Positions 32,190-43,436 of a stretch of DNA of 64,000 nt are shown piece after piece. The notes beneath the pieces are model-generated. The model saw only the letters and a program-made list of their open reading frames with translations, ran no database searches and was not told where the DNA came from. Made by a program: the position numbers and the translations under genes. The first letter of the stretch is position 1, and every line of letters starts with the position of its first letter. Source of the stretch: Diphasiastrum complanatum (lineage: Eukaryota > Streptophyta > Lycopodiopsida > Lycopodiales > Lycopodiaceae); assembly GCA_029204225.1 (NCBI GenBank), contig CM055096.1, positions 42,590,901-42,654,900 on the forward strand, read 5' to 3'.

Positions 32190-33400
32190 CCAAACCAACT
32201 TTAATGGTACTTCTGCCACTCATGGAGCTCATTTAGAGAGACGTACACCCAAGCTAGATCTACCAAAGTTTGACGGTACTTCGGACCCTCAAAGATTTTT
32301 GCAAATCTTTGAGAATGCATGTGATGTGTATGGCGAAACATCTCCCGATGCTATGGTCCAACTGTTTTCGATGACCATGATTGCTAAAGCACGTGATTAG
32401 TTTTTCAACCTTGACCGTGAAGATAAGACAGACTGGTCAGTTTTGAAAGAGTCCTTTATCAAGCGTTTTAAGCCCTTTTGCTTCATTGAGAGTCTTTTTG
32501 TCAAATTGAGTAACATCAAGATGGCAAAAGACGAACATGTATGAGACTATATCGAACGTTTCAAACGCCTCAAAAGTCAAGTACAAGAACAGCCTACCGA
32601 ACAGATGCTCATCATTTGGTTTTTAGTCGGTCTTGCAAGATGGATTAGATGCGAGATTAAATCCAATGATAAATATATGAGCCTAAAGTTAGTTATGTCT
32701 GATGCCATCAAGGAGGAAGATGAAGGATCAGATGTTGATGAATCCAAAGAAAAAAGAACGCCACGTGCTCATGTCCATGAGTCGAAGCCGATCGAGGATA
32801 CCCAAGATTAGCTTTGGAAATCCCAGTTGGAGTTGCTTAAAAAGCAACGTCAACTACAAATGGAGAAACTCACCAATGAGTTTCAAGCTACCCTGACGTC
32901 TATCCAAAGCAGTTTGCCTGGTCAGCCATTCTCTGCACAGGTACCTTATAGACGAAAACCAATATGGTGCCCACACTGTCGGGCTACGCATCCTGCTAAT
33001 GCTTGTCCTTCATATCAGCCTATCCAAGCACATACAGTCCAACGATATGAAGAACAACCATCATAATCTGGACATTCCTTGCATTATCATGAATACCCAC
33101 CAAAAAATCTAGAACAATTAACCATACAAGATGGCTAAGCCGTTATACAAGGGCCATTGAATAACAGATGTTTCATCTGTGGTGAAACCGGCCATTTCAT
33201 GGTTGATTGTCCAATCAAGACCAAGTACCATGCTAAGTGTCCCGACTGTGTCCAAAAACACAGTTTCAAAGACTGTCCAAAACAACCCAACAAGATCCTA
33301 CCTACCCGACATGTTAGTTATGACTCCCGATAGGATCATCACGACAACACAACACGAGCACTACATCACCTAACCGCACAACCCGCTGCTCACCCGAGAG
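32190..33400 (+). pseudogene. G2 Ty3-gypsy gag
   Basis: The frame RRTPKLDLPKFDGTSDPQRF opens the capsid domain, followed by a KESFIKRFKPF block, RFKRLKSQV and AIKEEDEGSDVDE. Next a variant zinc motif WCPHCRATHPANAC (C-X2-C-X3-H-X4-C) near 32970 and a canonical knuckle CFICGETGHFMVDC near 33175-33216. In-frame stops lie at 32398, 32542, about 32810 and about 33064, so it is dead although nearly colinear. It is the most complete gag of its family in the window and serves to identify the fragments at 12 kb, 37-38 kb and 49.8 kb. Confidence 0.85.
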
Positions 33401-35699
33401 GTTTTTACATTACCACGCAATTCCCCAGCTCCAGACTGCAAAAAGACACTAATATGACATGGGTCCTTGTAGGAGGAAAGCAAAATCGATATTCTGTCAT
33501 CTGCTACAATGTCCAACCAAGAGCAACCTCCACAAAGAATTGACAGTTTTTCTCCTCTTCTGCAACCTCAAATCTATTTGTCTTTTCACATGCTAATAAG
33601 ATTTCCAATGCGCCAATACACAATAAATCTAGAAATTGGAAATCCACATAGATATTCGGTTCTGAATCTCTTGCTCAGAGAGGTCCTCAAGACATGGTAC
33701 CTCAACCATCACTGCATTTCAAGCTATATCTTACAACATCTACTATCAACGATGGTAAATTCAGTGTCACTATTCCTGCCTTGTTTTTGACAAGGGCTTA
33801 TGAGAGTTCTTTCCTTACTCTAAAAGATCAATAGAAACATGAAATTGTCCAGGTGAATTATACATGTTGATGAATGACTTCTTGTTTGACAAGTCCTCTA
33901 CGGCTTTCATTCTCTGTCACATTAGTATCTTTCTTATTTATTTATTTATCAATTTTTGATTTCGTAATTTCTTCTAATTGCATATCTTTTTCTAATTTGT
34001 TTTTAGTTCATCAAGGTCGATACCATTGAACAAGAGACATCATGTAGCGTATCTTAAGAATAACTTGTCATTCCTCTCTCAATCTTCAAATCACCTTATA
34101 CAGAGTTTCGGATTTTTGAGCATATTCCAAATATGCGAAGTACAGATCACATTAGAATTAATTCCTGCATCTCATTGCCAAATTCATTTTTGAGTCAACT
34201 ACAACAAGATCAAAACAAATTTAGTTAAAATTTGTTCAATCTTTAGTCTAGTCACATGTTCAACGTGTTTTCAACTACGTGTTCCACACGCCGATCAAAT
34301 CTTGAGCATGAATAGTTACCAGCAACAACATCCCCACCAACAGATTTTTTGGGGAGGAGAGAGTGGATTTGCTTGGATCCACTGGAGCAGTTACACTGCC
34401 AGCAACAACATCAGCAAGATTGACAGCCAAGGTCACAAGTCAAATATGAAAAGGACAAGGCTAAGAGGACAGATGGGCAATCCAAAGCGACTTAATCAGA
34501 AGAAGTATTCCAATCACGACGAAGATCCTTCAGAAAAGATGAACACAAACATTGGAAAATCAGTCTCCTTCTTCAACCGGCCTCCTGCTATACTTCTGCA
34601 CCCATCCTCATGCCTATCGTCCACACCATCTACCAATGTCACCACCTCCACCCTACCTTCCATCTGTCTATTTATTATCAGTTCACTGTTCTTCTAAGAA
34701 ATCCCCAGTTTTTGATAGTCTTACCGAAGCAGTTGATAGATCATTGCAAGTGTCTTGCGGAGACTAACTAACTGCCACCTACAATGGATGATCAGCCAAA
34801 TGAAGATCTAAGAAGCAAGCGAAACAGCTAGAAGACATAAGAAATTAAACAAAGAAGCTGAGGAGGAAAGGACAAAACTTAAGCAACAGTTTAGTCAGAT
34901 CGATCTTGATCAAAAGAAACTCTCTGGAACAATGATAGTTGATTCTCCTCCTATGAAGCCCAAAGAGATCCAAAAGTAACTATGAACCAACAGATCAAAA
35001 GAAAGAGCTGTAGAAAAAGAAAGATGAAGACAACCATGAACCTGCAAAATAAAATGAGCTCCTCACCCAACAAGTGGTGGTCGAAGCTCGACATTGCAAG
35101 CATCCAAGACTGTGACAGTAGAACTATCAGTTCCTCACCCTTCCATCAAGTCCCTACCGTTACCTACCCATCTATCCAAATATGTTTCTACCACTATTTG
35201 ATGATGAGTCCATCCCCTTGAGACTGATAACCAAAGTTTGTACAACCTACCAAATCGAAAGTTCTTCCTCTTCTCATCAAGGCAAGAGCATCGACAAGAC
35301 TGGAACTTAGACTGAGAGAAGAACCAACACCCAGAAGCAAATGGAGGATACAGACCTCCCAGAAGTTAGAATCTACCAAGAAACCAAAGATGAAACCGTC
35401 AATGGCAGATACAAGTGGCAAAACAAAGAGACACATGGAAAGCACTCGAGCATGCAAGTTGTGAAGCTGTTGAGAGCTCTCCAATTTTGAGAATGTCAAC
35501 CACTTGTAGTAATAAGACATTCTGATCACATTGCGACAAATTGCGAAAAGCAGTTTTTTGATAAAGACTAACACAATAAGCACTTGGTTTTACGCAAGTG
35601 ACCAAGGATCTATGCTTTTCCAAGTGACGATTGAAGACACCAACGCAAAAGCGGAGCGACATTGTCCAATATGAGTTGCAGTGGGTCCTGCAACACATT
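33401..35699 (+). other. Decayed G2 interior, pol missing
   Basis: No RT, RNase H or integrase is seen. Patches read like low-complexity element protein: a Gln/His-rich piece at 34302-34370, PHHLPMSPPPPYLPS near 34630, and a charged helical piece (KKLNKEAEEERTKLKQQF) near 34845. They resemble the coiled-coil part of the accessory proteins at 44.8 kb only in composition. Pol was probably deleted. Confidence 0.4.
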
Positions 35700-35709
35700 A
35701 GGGGTGGGA
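35699..35709 (+). other. G2 polypurine tract
   Basis: TAGGGGTGGGA precedes the 3' LTR by three bases. The same AGGGGTGG occurs at the minus-strand LTR at 56751. Confidence 0.7.
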
Positions 35710-35712
35710 TGA

Positions 35713-36861
35713 TGTTGGCTGATTCTGACGAATCCCCAAGATACTCGGATAGAACTACCCAAGAGCACCTCTCACCTTAGACCGAGGAGGTCTCTAAGAA
35801 GATGAGACGAACAAAGACTGAGAGCCGAGGAATACTAGTATTCATGACAAGCAAGAACTATGTAAGCCTCATGGTGAATCTTGAAAGATGGAATGGCCAT
35901 GTAGAAACTAGTATTTCTAGGCAAATGTAATAAATGCAAGTAGACCCTTCTTAAAGAAAGTAGAGTGAGCCACCTTTTGATGGTGACCTCTAGTGGACAG
36001 CATTATTCCACTTGTAATTTGTGAAATGTGAAAATTCCACTAGGATGCCACCTAAGGAGCTCTCTTGCTTATTAAAGAGACTCCTTCTTTGTGAAGAGGA
36101 GCTTGTTGTGAAATGTACCTACTCCATACTGAAATGAGAAGAGCCTCCACGAGATTTGGTGCATCCATTGAGCTCCTTGATCATGCTTGTTTCTTGAGTG
36201 AATGCATTCATGATCTTGCCCTTCCCTCCTATGAGTGTGGTTGTGAATTGTAGAGTGGATTAGTTTTCCTGTTTTTCCGGAGTGGATTAGTTTTCATTTC
36301 TTGTTTGTGGATTAATGTAGGAATCAGCATTCAAGTAAACTAAATAGGCTTGAAATGTGGTGAAAATCCTGCATATTCTTGACATTCTAGTTCTTGATGT
36401 TCTTGGGATGTCCAAGAATCAAAAGATTGGTTGGTTTCTTGCTTCTTGGACCTCTAAAATGCTGTAGATTAATTTCTTGTTTCAGCTTTGTGGATTAATC
36501 CAGGTGTAGCTCAGTTTAAGTAATGTGTAGGATCTAATTCAGTTTGTTTTTAGAGTATGTAGCTATAGAAACTATTGAATGTTCATTTGGGCTGCATGCT
36601 GATCTGTAAAATGAATGTTCATGGCTTGCATCTCTGTTTGAATGTGAGTGCTTTTAAGAGAGAACGACTCTGAGTTGTCCTTTGATAGGCATAGGACAAA
36701 ATTACTACAACGTCAATCCGTCCATTCTGTCCGGTTTGGGCATTCTAATATCAAGAACACATCTAATGAATGCCATGAAGCTTGGTAACAGGCAGAAACA
36801 GTTCTAAAGAAGAAGCAAAGAAGTAACCAACAGATCCTCTAGAGCAGGGGATCTGTCAACA
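35713..36861 (+). mobile_element. G2 3' LTR (1149 bp)
   Basis: It starts TGTTGGCTGATTC and ends GATCTGTCAACA. Its last 860 bp match 15762-16609. Its first 300 bp match 56751-56400 inverted, including GACCGAGGAGGTCTC, showing that G5 is of the same LTR family. Confidence 0.85.
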
Positions 36862-37112
36862 CTTGGTAAGGCTTGGCCAACAGTAGTTTTAGTGGTGGGA
36901 CCCACTAATCTATTCTTGTATAGAAAATACCCACAACAGGGTCTTCAGCCCAACGTAATACCAGTCCCTCGGCACTATGCCTACATTTGTCATGGAGGAG
37001 CGTTGTTGTCGGTTCATTTATTGCTAGGACATGGATACTTAAGGAAAAGCGTGGATATAATCTGCTTACATTAAACCTGAGGCTTTATTTGATGATGGTG
37101 AGCAGCAAGAAC
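36862..37112. other. No gene recognised
   Basis: Probably a continuation of the minus-strand gag tail to the right, with all frames broken. Confidence 0.3.
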
Positions 37113-38095
37113 TTAGACTTGACAATAATACCCATAAGGGTCTGGTGGCCATTCCGGATAACCTTGTTCATTGACAATTGGGTAGTTGAGACATTCCATC
37201 AGAGTATCCCAAGATAAAACTTGTTGATATTGCTCCTCAAAGATTGGCGCAATTGGTCCCAATGTCCTAGACTCTCCCAATTCTTGATGTGGATACGACG
37301 TGATTGTTTGACTACTTTGTTTATCCAGGTATTCGTGGTATGCTTGAACCTGAATACTCTCCTCCGCAGCCAATCTTAAAAATTGAGGACAAGATTTTGT
37401 CGTTGTGAGCGCTAGTGCTTGTTGGACTAGAAGCCTATTTGGGCTTGGATTCTTTGGATTTGGCCTTTGAAGAATGGATATACCCCAAATTGGCATTGAT
37501 TTGGGGGTTTGTTGAATCGTGCAACAATTAGACTTTGGTTGAATCTTGCTCATTGAAGGGCAATTATCAACTTTAGTATTCCTTGGTCATTGTACTTCCC
37601 ATCTGAATGCTGCGTGATTGCACTTGTCTGTGGACCTTGTGCTGAATTGCCTTCAAGTTGCCCTATTGATGCTAATCCCCTTTGTAATTCATCACTAATA
37701 AATTTAGACATTGAGTGCGCCAAGAGTCTTGATAGAATCTGCCAAAATTCCTTGGTTGCCAATTTCTTGACTTCCTCAGCTATCATTGGCTTGATAGATT
37801 CTACCAGCTTTGTCTTCTGTGATGGTGTTACTTGTTTGCCCTAGGGTATCTCTGCGTACTTGGGGACCTTTGTCAGATTGTTTCCTTTCTCACTTGTTTC
37901 ATAACCTGGTGGCACTAGGATTTTTCTTTTATAGTGCATTCTATTGAGAGGTGGAAGAGTCACCACAGGTGCATGCCGGTCTACATAGGCCAAATGCCTC
38001 CTAGTTAATTGTGAATTTTTCATCGGGCAATCTTGGCATGGATGATTAACTCTGCATAATTGTCCACAATAGGGTTCGAATGTTAATGGATCCCC
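37113..38095 (-). pseudogene. Gypsy gag C-terminal half (minus strand)
   Basis: The minus strand gives YCGQLCRVNHPCQDC, a diverged zinc motif at about 38085-38040, then RRHLAYVDRHAPVVTLPP, a helical part (EEVKKLATKEFWQILSRLL, 37786-37715) and a Pro/Gln/Tyr-rich tail (37553-37113, ending WPPDPYGYYCQV). The order zinc motif then Tyr/Gln/Pro-rich tail is that of G1 gag. Frameshifts occur between the three open pieces. No pol follows. Confidence 0.55.
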
Positions 38096-38098
38096 TCG

Positions 38099-38297
38099 AT
38101 GTGGACGTTCGGTTCTAATCCGGCTCCTCCACGACTAGAACGAAGAATTCCACGTATCGATGCACCAAAGTACGATGGCGAATCTGACCTAGTCCGATTT
38201 CTCCCGGACTTTGATAATGCATGCCGTTTTTATAGAGATACCTTTGAAACTGAAAAGCTTCACCTATTTTCCATGGTACTCTATGGTGTCAAAACTC
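38099..38297 (+). pseudogene. Gypsy gag N-terminal fragment (plus strand)
   Basis: RRIPRIDAPKYDGESDLVRF and FDNACRFY align with RRTPKLDLPKFDGTSDPQRF and FENACDVY of G2 gag. The fragment ends near 38297, where chromovirus leader begins. It lies back to back with the minus-strand gag piece, less than 10 bp away. It may be the 5' part of G3, whose accessory ORF lies beyond the chromovirus. Confidence 0.65.
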
Positions 38298-38788
38298 ATT
38301 TCTGATTTGCAAGATTTGCAGAAGCTTAGGCATCAACTTTTCTTGCCACAGATCAGCGAGCAGGGTGCCATCGAAAATCCAGATTTTGGAATGGTTTTTT
38401 GGCTTCAAACTTGTTTTTTTTTGGACCAACTCAGATGCTGTCAGATCAGCGAGGGTAGGCAGCTTTCAATTTCAGAAAGTTTTATAATTTTTAAGGTCCT
38501 TTGCCTCACTTTTTGGAGCCCCATGTCTGCAATCAGAGCAGTGTGAAACTCTACTCAAGAAACCGAAAATCTTGGTGTTATTTTGGAGCCATAAACGGGG
38601 ATTTTCTGAGACAGCAGGTCTGAAATTTTGGGTGGAAGAGCTAAGAGGGTTCCTCTTCATAATTTCTTTGGAAGTACAGTCCTCAGAAACAGCTAAGTCA
38701 TCTTTATTTTTCCTTGTATAGTTGTAAATTAGTCTTTTAGACTTTTTTTTCTTTCAGAAGTTAAGGTAGCTCTCTTTCAGTTTCCAAG
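38298..38788 (+). other. Chromovirus leader, partial
   Basis: Non-coding, T-rich, with two copies of CAGATCAGCGAG (38349 and 38441). The primer site and LTR are absent. The leader at 46794-47258 (inverted) shows no overlap with it by eye, so both could be halves of one leader. Confidence 0.5.
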
Positions 38789-39760
38789 ATGACCACTCCT
38801 CAGGGACCTGATATACCCCCGGAGAGAGGCTTCGATGAACTTGAAACAGAAGCCTTGGCTTATAGAAAAGGGAAGGAACGAATGGAATTGGAAGAATAGG
38901 AACAGTTCGCCGAAAAACTCGACGAACTGGTTACCAAGGAGCAGTTTTTCCAGTTGGTAACAGAAGTGGATGAACTGAAGTTGGCATTAGCCAATTTCAA
39001 GTCCAATGTGGACGATTCGTTCGCTGAACTCAAAAGCTTGATTTTGAGTTCCGTGAAAGGAAGCCTTCCCTTCACTTCTCAGTTATCCCCTTCTCCACTT
39101 CCATCAATTTCGGGTGAGACTTACGGTCTCACCCCAGTGTTTTTAAAGATTTAAAGCCTCCTACTTTTAATGGGGAAGATAAGGATAGAAATGCAGACAT
39201 CTAGTCATGGAAAACTTTTGAAGAACCTTTCCTAAGAGAATTTCTACCAGAAAATGAAGTTGATAGAGCTTGGGAAGCCTGGGAAAGAACAGTAATGGAC
39301 AAGTCCCTCATCCAATATATCTCGCAGTATCAAGAAGCAATTTTAAAGATTAAAAATATGGATGATTATCAGAAAATCAGGGGATTTGTCCGTGGCCTTA
39401 AAAATGAATATAAAGTAGAGGTCCAGAGAAACTCGCTTACTACCCTTGAGAAAGCTCTCAGATATGCTCAAATCTATGATGATTCAGTGGGTAGGAAGAG
39501 GGCGAGACAGCAGCCACTTTCTGAGCAGCCTCCTCAGAAAGACTTTCAATTTAAAAAGAAATTTTTAAAAGAAAGAATCAAGATAAATTTAAAGGTGAAG
39601 CTCCTCGGAAACGCCCTTCACTCATACAGCCCTCAAAACCAGATGATTTTGAGAAAGCCAAACAAGAACGTTTGTGCTTTGTGTGTATGGGCAAGGGACA
39701 CGCAATCAGACACTATCCCAAGGGGCCTTTCACTAAAAAAGATAAGAAACAAGTTCATCT
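38789..39760 (+). pseudogene. Chromovirus gag
   Basis: The ATG at 38789 (CAAGATGACC) opens a frame with TAG near 38897. A coiled-coil-like N part (LVTKEQFFQLVTEVDELKLA) leads to the capsid (WKTFEEPFLREFLPENE, KIRGFVRGLKNEYK). The knuckle near 39672 reads CFVCMGKGHAIRHYP, with the last Cys changed to Tyr. A TAG near 39203 and frameshifts near 39150 and 39640 also break it. Confidence 0.8.
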
Positions 39761-40391
39761 TGTTCAGACGGTATGTTTCCCCAGTGACTCGGCACCTTTC
39801 GAGATCAAAGTGTATCATGAAGATCATGAACACTGTTGCCAGCTAACCTTTGCAATGCTAGCGAGACCCTTCAGTTTTGGGCCGCATGACCTAGTACGTA
39901 TGCATGGGAAAGCGGGTAACCAATCAGTAAGAGTTATGGTTGATGATGGGGCAACCCATAATTTCATCAACTACACCCTGGTTAAAAAGCTTAAACTGCC
40001 AGAAGTACCTAGTCAGCATAGGTACATAGTTTCATTAGCCAAAGGTGAAGATAAAAAAATATGGGAAACTATGGTAAGTAATTTGAATCTTGGTATTCAT
40101 GGGTACCAAGATGAAATAAACTTTCAGATAATGCACCTGGATCGTACAGACATTGTTCTCGGGAGAGATTGGCTCTACAGTTTAGGACCTTCCCCCCACA
40201 GAAACTATCAGGAGAACACCCTCAGCTTTCAGCATAAAGGCCAAGAGATCCAGTTGCATGGGAAGCATGATGTTCCCAACAGTCCTATGGTCTGCAGTTC
40301 AGAGCTCTGTCAGCTAATCGGAGACGACGACCATCAGGTATTTTATGTGACTTTCAGTTTATTTCAGAAGTTTCTATTTCCAGTTCTTTAG
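39761..40391 (+). pseudogene. Chromovirus protease
   Basis: VMVDDGATHNFIN near 39934 is the active-site region (family DSGATHNF, so Asp is kept and Ser is Asp here), followed by VLGRDWLYSLGP near 40157. The frame from 39672 runs open through it to 40391, where it ends before RT. Confidence 0.8.
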
Positions 40392-41236
40392 AGCAGAAAA
40401 TCAGTAAATTAAAAACTTTGTTGTCTAAATTTAAAGATGTTTTTAGGTAGATCATGTAATAGACCTAGTACCAAGTACAACACCTGTTTCTAAACCTCCG
40501 TATCGGGTCAGCCGAACAGAGGATGAAGAAATAACTAGGTAGCTAATAGATTATCTTGAGAAAGGCCAAATTCAGACCAGTAGTTCACCATGGGCCTCAC
40601 CAGTCCTATTGGTGAAAAAGAAAGAGGGGTCTATGCGTCTTTGCGTAGATTATAGAGCCCTCAATAAAGACACAATTAAGAATAAATACCCTATGCCTTG
40701 GGCAGACGAGTTGTTTAACCAACTCGACGGGGCTAAGTTTTTCAGCAAAATAGACCTCATATCGAGATATCATTAAGTCCGTATAAAATCGGAAGATGTC
40801 TCAAAAATAGCTTTTAGGACTCGTTACGGTCATTATGAGTTTAAGGTGATGCCAGTTGGGCTCACAAATGCTCCAGCTTCCTTTATGACCTTGATGAACA
40901 GTGTTCTCAGACCATACTTGGGTAAGTTTGTAGTCGTATTCTTAGGTGACATCCTCATCTATAGCAAAATGAGGAAGGAGCATCTAAAACACCTCATAAA
41001 GGTGTTTCGACTGCTCAGAAAGCATAAGCTTTATGCTAAACAATCCAAGTGTGAATTTTTCGTTGAAGAAGTAGCATATATGGGTCACATTATCTCTTTA
41101 GATGGGATTAAGATGGACCCAAATAAGGTTAAAGTCATACTCAGTTGGCTGAGACCTCAGAATATTTTGGAACTTTCTTGGTTTGGCGGGATATTACAGA
41201 TGATTTGTCAAGGAATATGGTCAGATAGCAGTTCCC
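40392..41236 (+). pseudogene. Chromovirus reverse transcriptase
   Basis: [31 protein letters not shown] and [19 protein letters not shown] lead the palm. Stops lie at about 40444, 40540 and 40776. The catalytic box reads VVFLGDILIYS instead of FxDD, so one Asp is Gly. The thumb YMGHIISLDGI follows, and then the frame shifts near 41165. Confidence 0.85.
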
Positions 41237-41560
41237 ATGACAAATCTTCTTAAGGGGAAGGGAAAGGAGTTCATTTGGGAGTCCGTACAGCAGGAGAGCT
41301 TTGATGCTCTCGAAACAGCCTTAGCTACAGCACCAGTTTTAAAGGTCGTCGAATCCAATCAGCCATTTGTGGTCAAAACAGATGCTAGCGACTTTGCAGT
41401 AGGTGTTGTGCTAACTCAGGGTGGACGACCAGTTGCGTTCGAGAGTAAAAAACTCAAGCCAGATCAGACTAGGTACAGGGCCTATGAAAAGGAACTATTT
41501 TCTATAGTTCATGCCCTTAAGACTTGGAGGCATTATTTGCCACTTCCCGGGGCTGGTGCT
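41237..41560 (+). pseudogene. Chromovirus RNase H, partly deleted
   Basis: VKTDASDFAVGVVLTQ (first Asp), FESKKLKPDQTRY and YEKELFSIVHALKTWRHYL are typical. The usual distal part after RHYL is missing and an acidic stretch (SVEDDDEYEYTSSDDVD) follows directly, so the C-terminal third is deleted. Confidence 0.8.
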
Positions 41561-42890
41561 AGTTCATCCAAGAATACGGCAGCTTCCGTTGAGGATGATG
41601 ATGAGTATGAGTATACGTCGTCAGATGACGTTGATATTTCAAAGCCTGTATTACACAAGCAAACCCCAGTGGTTGAGGGTCAGTTGACTCAAGGATTCAA
41701 ATGGGAACAATATTCCATTCAAGATGAGTACTTGCTCTATAGAGATAGATTATGTGTCCCCAATTCAGAGGATTATAGCCAGCAGGTCCTATATGAATGT
41801 CATGACAATCCTAGTGCGGGACACCCAGGCATACAGAAGACCTATGAGCTTCTTCGAAGGCAATTTTTCTGGCCCAGTATGAAAAAGGACGTCCACTAGT
41901 ATGTAACCAGTTGCCAGAAATGTCAAGTAAACAAATCAGAGCATTTAAAGACAAGAGGGCTGTTGCATCTCTTAGAAATACCAGCTGGTAAATGGGAGAG
42001 TATCTCTATGGATTTTATAGTAGGCCTGCCTAAAACCCAAAAGGGTAATGACGCTATATGGGTCACAGTTGACCGTCTGACCAAAATGGCTCATTTCATT
42101 CCGACCAAAACAACCGTTAGAGCTCCAGAGTTAGCGAGGTTGTTTGTAGACGGGCTATTTAAATTGTACGGTCTACCTTCCGGCATAGTCAGCAACCGGG
42201 ATAGTAAGTGTACTGGAAGTTTTTTGAGGGTAGTATTCCATCATCTCCATAAGTAAACTTAATATGAGTACCACTGACCATCCACAGACGGAGGGTCAAA
42301 CAGAGTGGGTAAATCAAGTGTTGGAGGATATGCTTCGTGCATACGTCAGCAAGAAGCAGACTAATTGGGGGGAGTATCTCTCGATATTAGAGTTTGCTTA
42401 CAACAGTAAAAAACATTCAGCTATGGGATACAGCCCATTTATGCTGATGTACGGTTTTCAGTCACGCTCACCCACAGCTGTAGGGTTTAAACAAGAAAAA
42501 GTTGAAGCAGCCAAAAACTATTTAGAGGACCTAAACCAGATGATAGAACATGCTAAGCGTAGCATTAGGCAGTCCCAGGATCGAGCCAGACATTATGCAG
42601 ATCCACACAGACGGGATGTGCAGTTCTCCATTGGTGAGAAAGTCTACTTGAGAGTCTCAGTCGACTCTAAAACCCTCAAATCAGGAGTGTGTGCTAAGTT
42701 GTCTCCAAGGTATTCTGGTCCCTTTACCATCAGTAGGAGACTAGGCGAGGTCACCTATGAACTAGAACTCCCACACAGCAGTAAGGTTTTTCCAGTCTTT
42801 CATGTAAGTCAGTTACAAAAAGCCTTAACCAGATCAGACAATCTGGTAGGGGACAGTGTTCTAGTTTTCCCATTGGATCCTCAGCAACAT
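41561..42890 (+). pseudogene. Chromovirus integrase
   Basis: The zinc domain has HDNPSAGHPG (His, His) and CQKCQ. The core has SMDFIVGLP (Asp), IVSNRDSKC (family SDRD, the Asp is Asn) and TEGQTEWVNQ (Glu). The C-terminal part has KLSPRYSGPF and FHVSQL, the GPY/F-type module. Stops lie near 41899 and 42254 and the frame shifts near 42256. Confidence 0.85.
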
Positions 42891-43094
42891 CCACATGAAC
42901 CAGAGGAGATTCTTGATAGTAGAGAGACGCAGACTCGTCATACTCTATACCGAGAATATCTGGTTAAGTGGAATGATCAGCCTGTTGAGAATGCCACTTG
43001 GGAAAGAGGCAGCGTCCTTCGCAAGATTTTTTCAGACTTTGTCTTAGAAGACCAAGACGGTTCTTTAGGGGGAGGGAGTGTTACAAGCTCATAA
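42891..43094 (+). pseudogene. Chromovirus C-terminal chromodomain
   Basis: EPEEILDSRE, a charged gap, YLVKWNDQPVENATWE is a classical chromodomain pattern (aromatic Y, W, W). It is fused to integrase and in relatives steers insertion to marked chromatin. This final frame (42264-43094) is intact. Confidence 0.85.
43066..43078 (+). other. Chromovirus polypurine tract
   Basis: AGGGGGAGGGAG ends exactly at the 3' LTR start and overlaps the last codons of pol. Confidence 0.85.
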
Positions 43095-43436
43095 CCAGTG
43101 CCGAACCCTAGGGGACACAGATAGGTCAGATACCACAGTCAGGGTTGTGTCTAGCATACATGACCAACAGGGCAAGACAGTGTGAGTAGTGTGCCCCAGC
43201 ACAGTCCATAGCCATGGCGGGCCTAACACAACCTAGGGACCCTGTTAGCAGGATAGGGCCCCCAGTTGGGTCCCGACGTGCAGTCGGCCACGTCAGTGCC
43301 ACGTGGTCGACACTTGGCAGTTGCATGCTGCTAGTCCTCACACTGGGCTAGGAGGGGCTTATTCTATATCAGGGAGTAGGCAAGGTTGGGTGGATTAGTT
43401 AGTGTTTGTCCTACTGTGGTGTTAGGATCTATTATA
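43079..43436 (+). mobile_element. Chromovirus 3' LTR (358 bp)
   Basis: TGTTACAAGCTC to GATCTATTATA. It matches 47629-47273 inverted with about twenty-odd differences (roughly 6 percent by eye). The end TATA replaces TACA. Confidence 0.9.

Larger units (their letters stand above)
38298..43436 (+). mobile_element. Chromovirus (Ty3-gypsy with chromodomain), 5' truncated
   Basis: Leader (38298-38788), gag, protease, RT, RNase H, integrase, chromodomain, polypurine tract and 3' LTR in the chromovirus order. The 5' LTR is missing here, but one of the same family lies inverted at 47273-47629. Numerous single-base lesions, including changed catalytic residues, make it inactive. Confidence 0.9.

Noticed and set aside
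43406-43436. ATG at 43406 as the start of the G3 accessory ORF
   Set aside because: These codons are read from the chromovirus LTR; element-specific sequence starts only at 43437.
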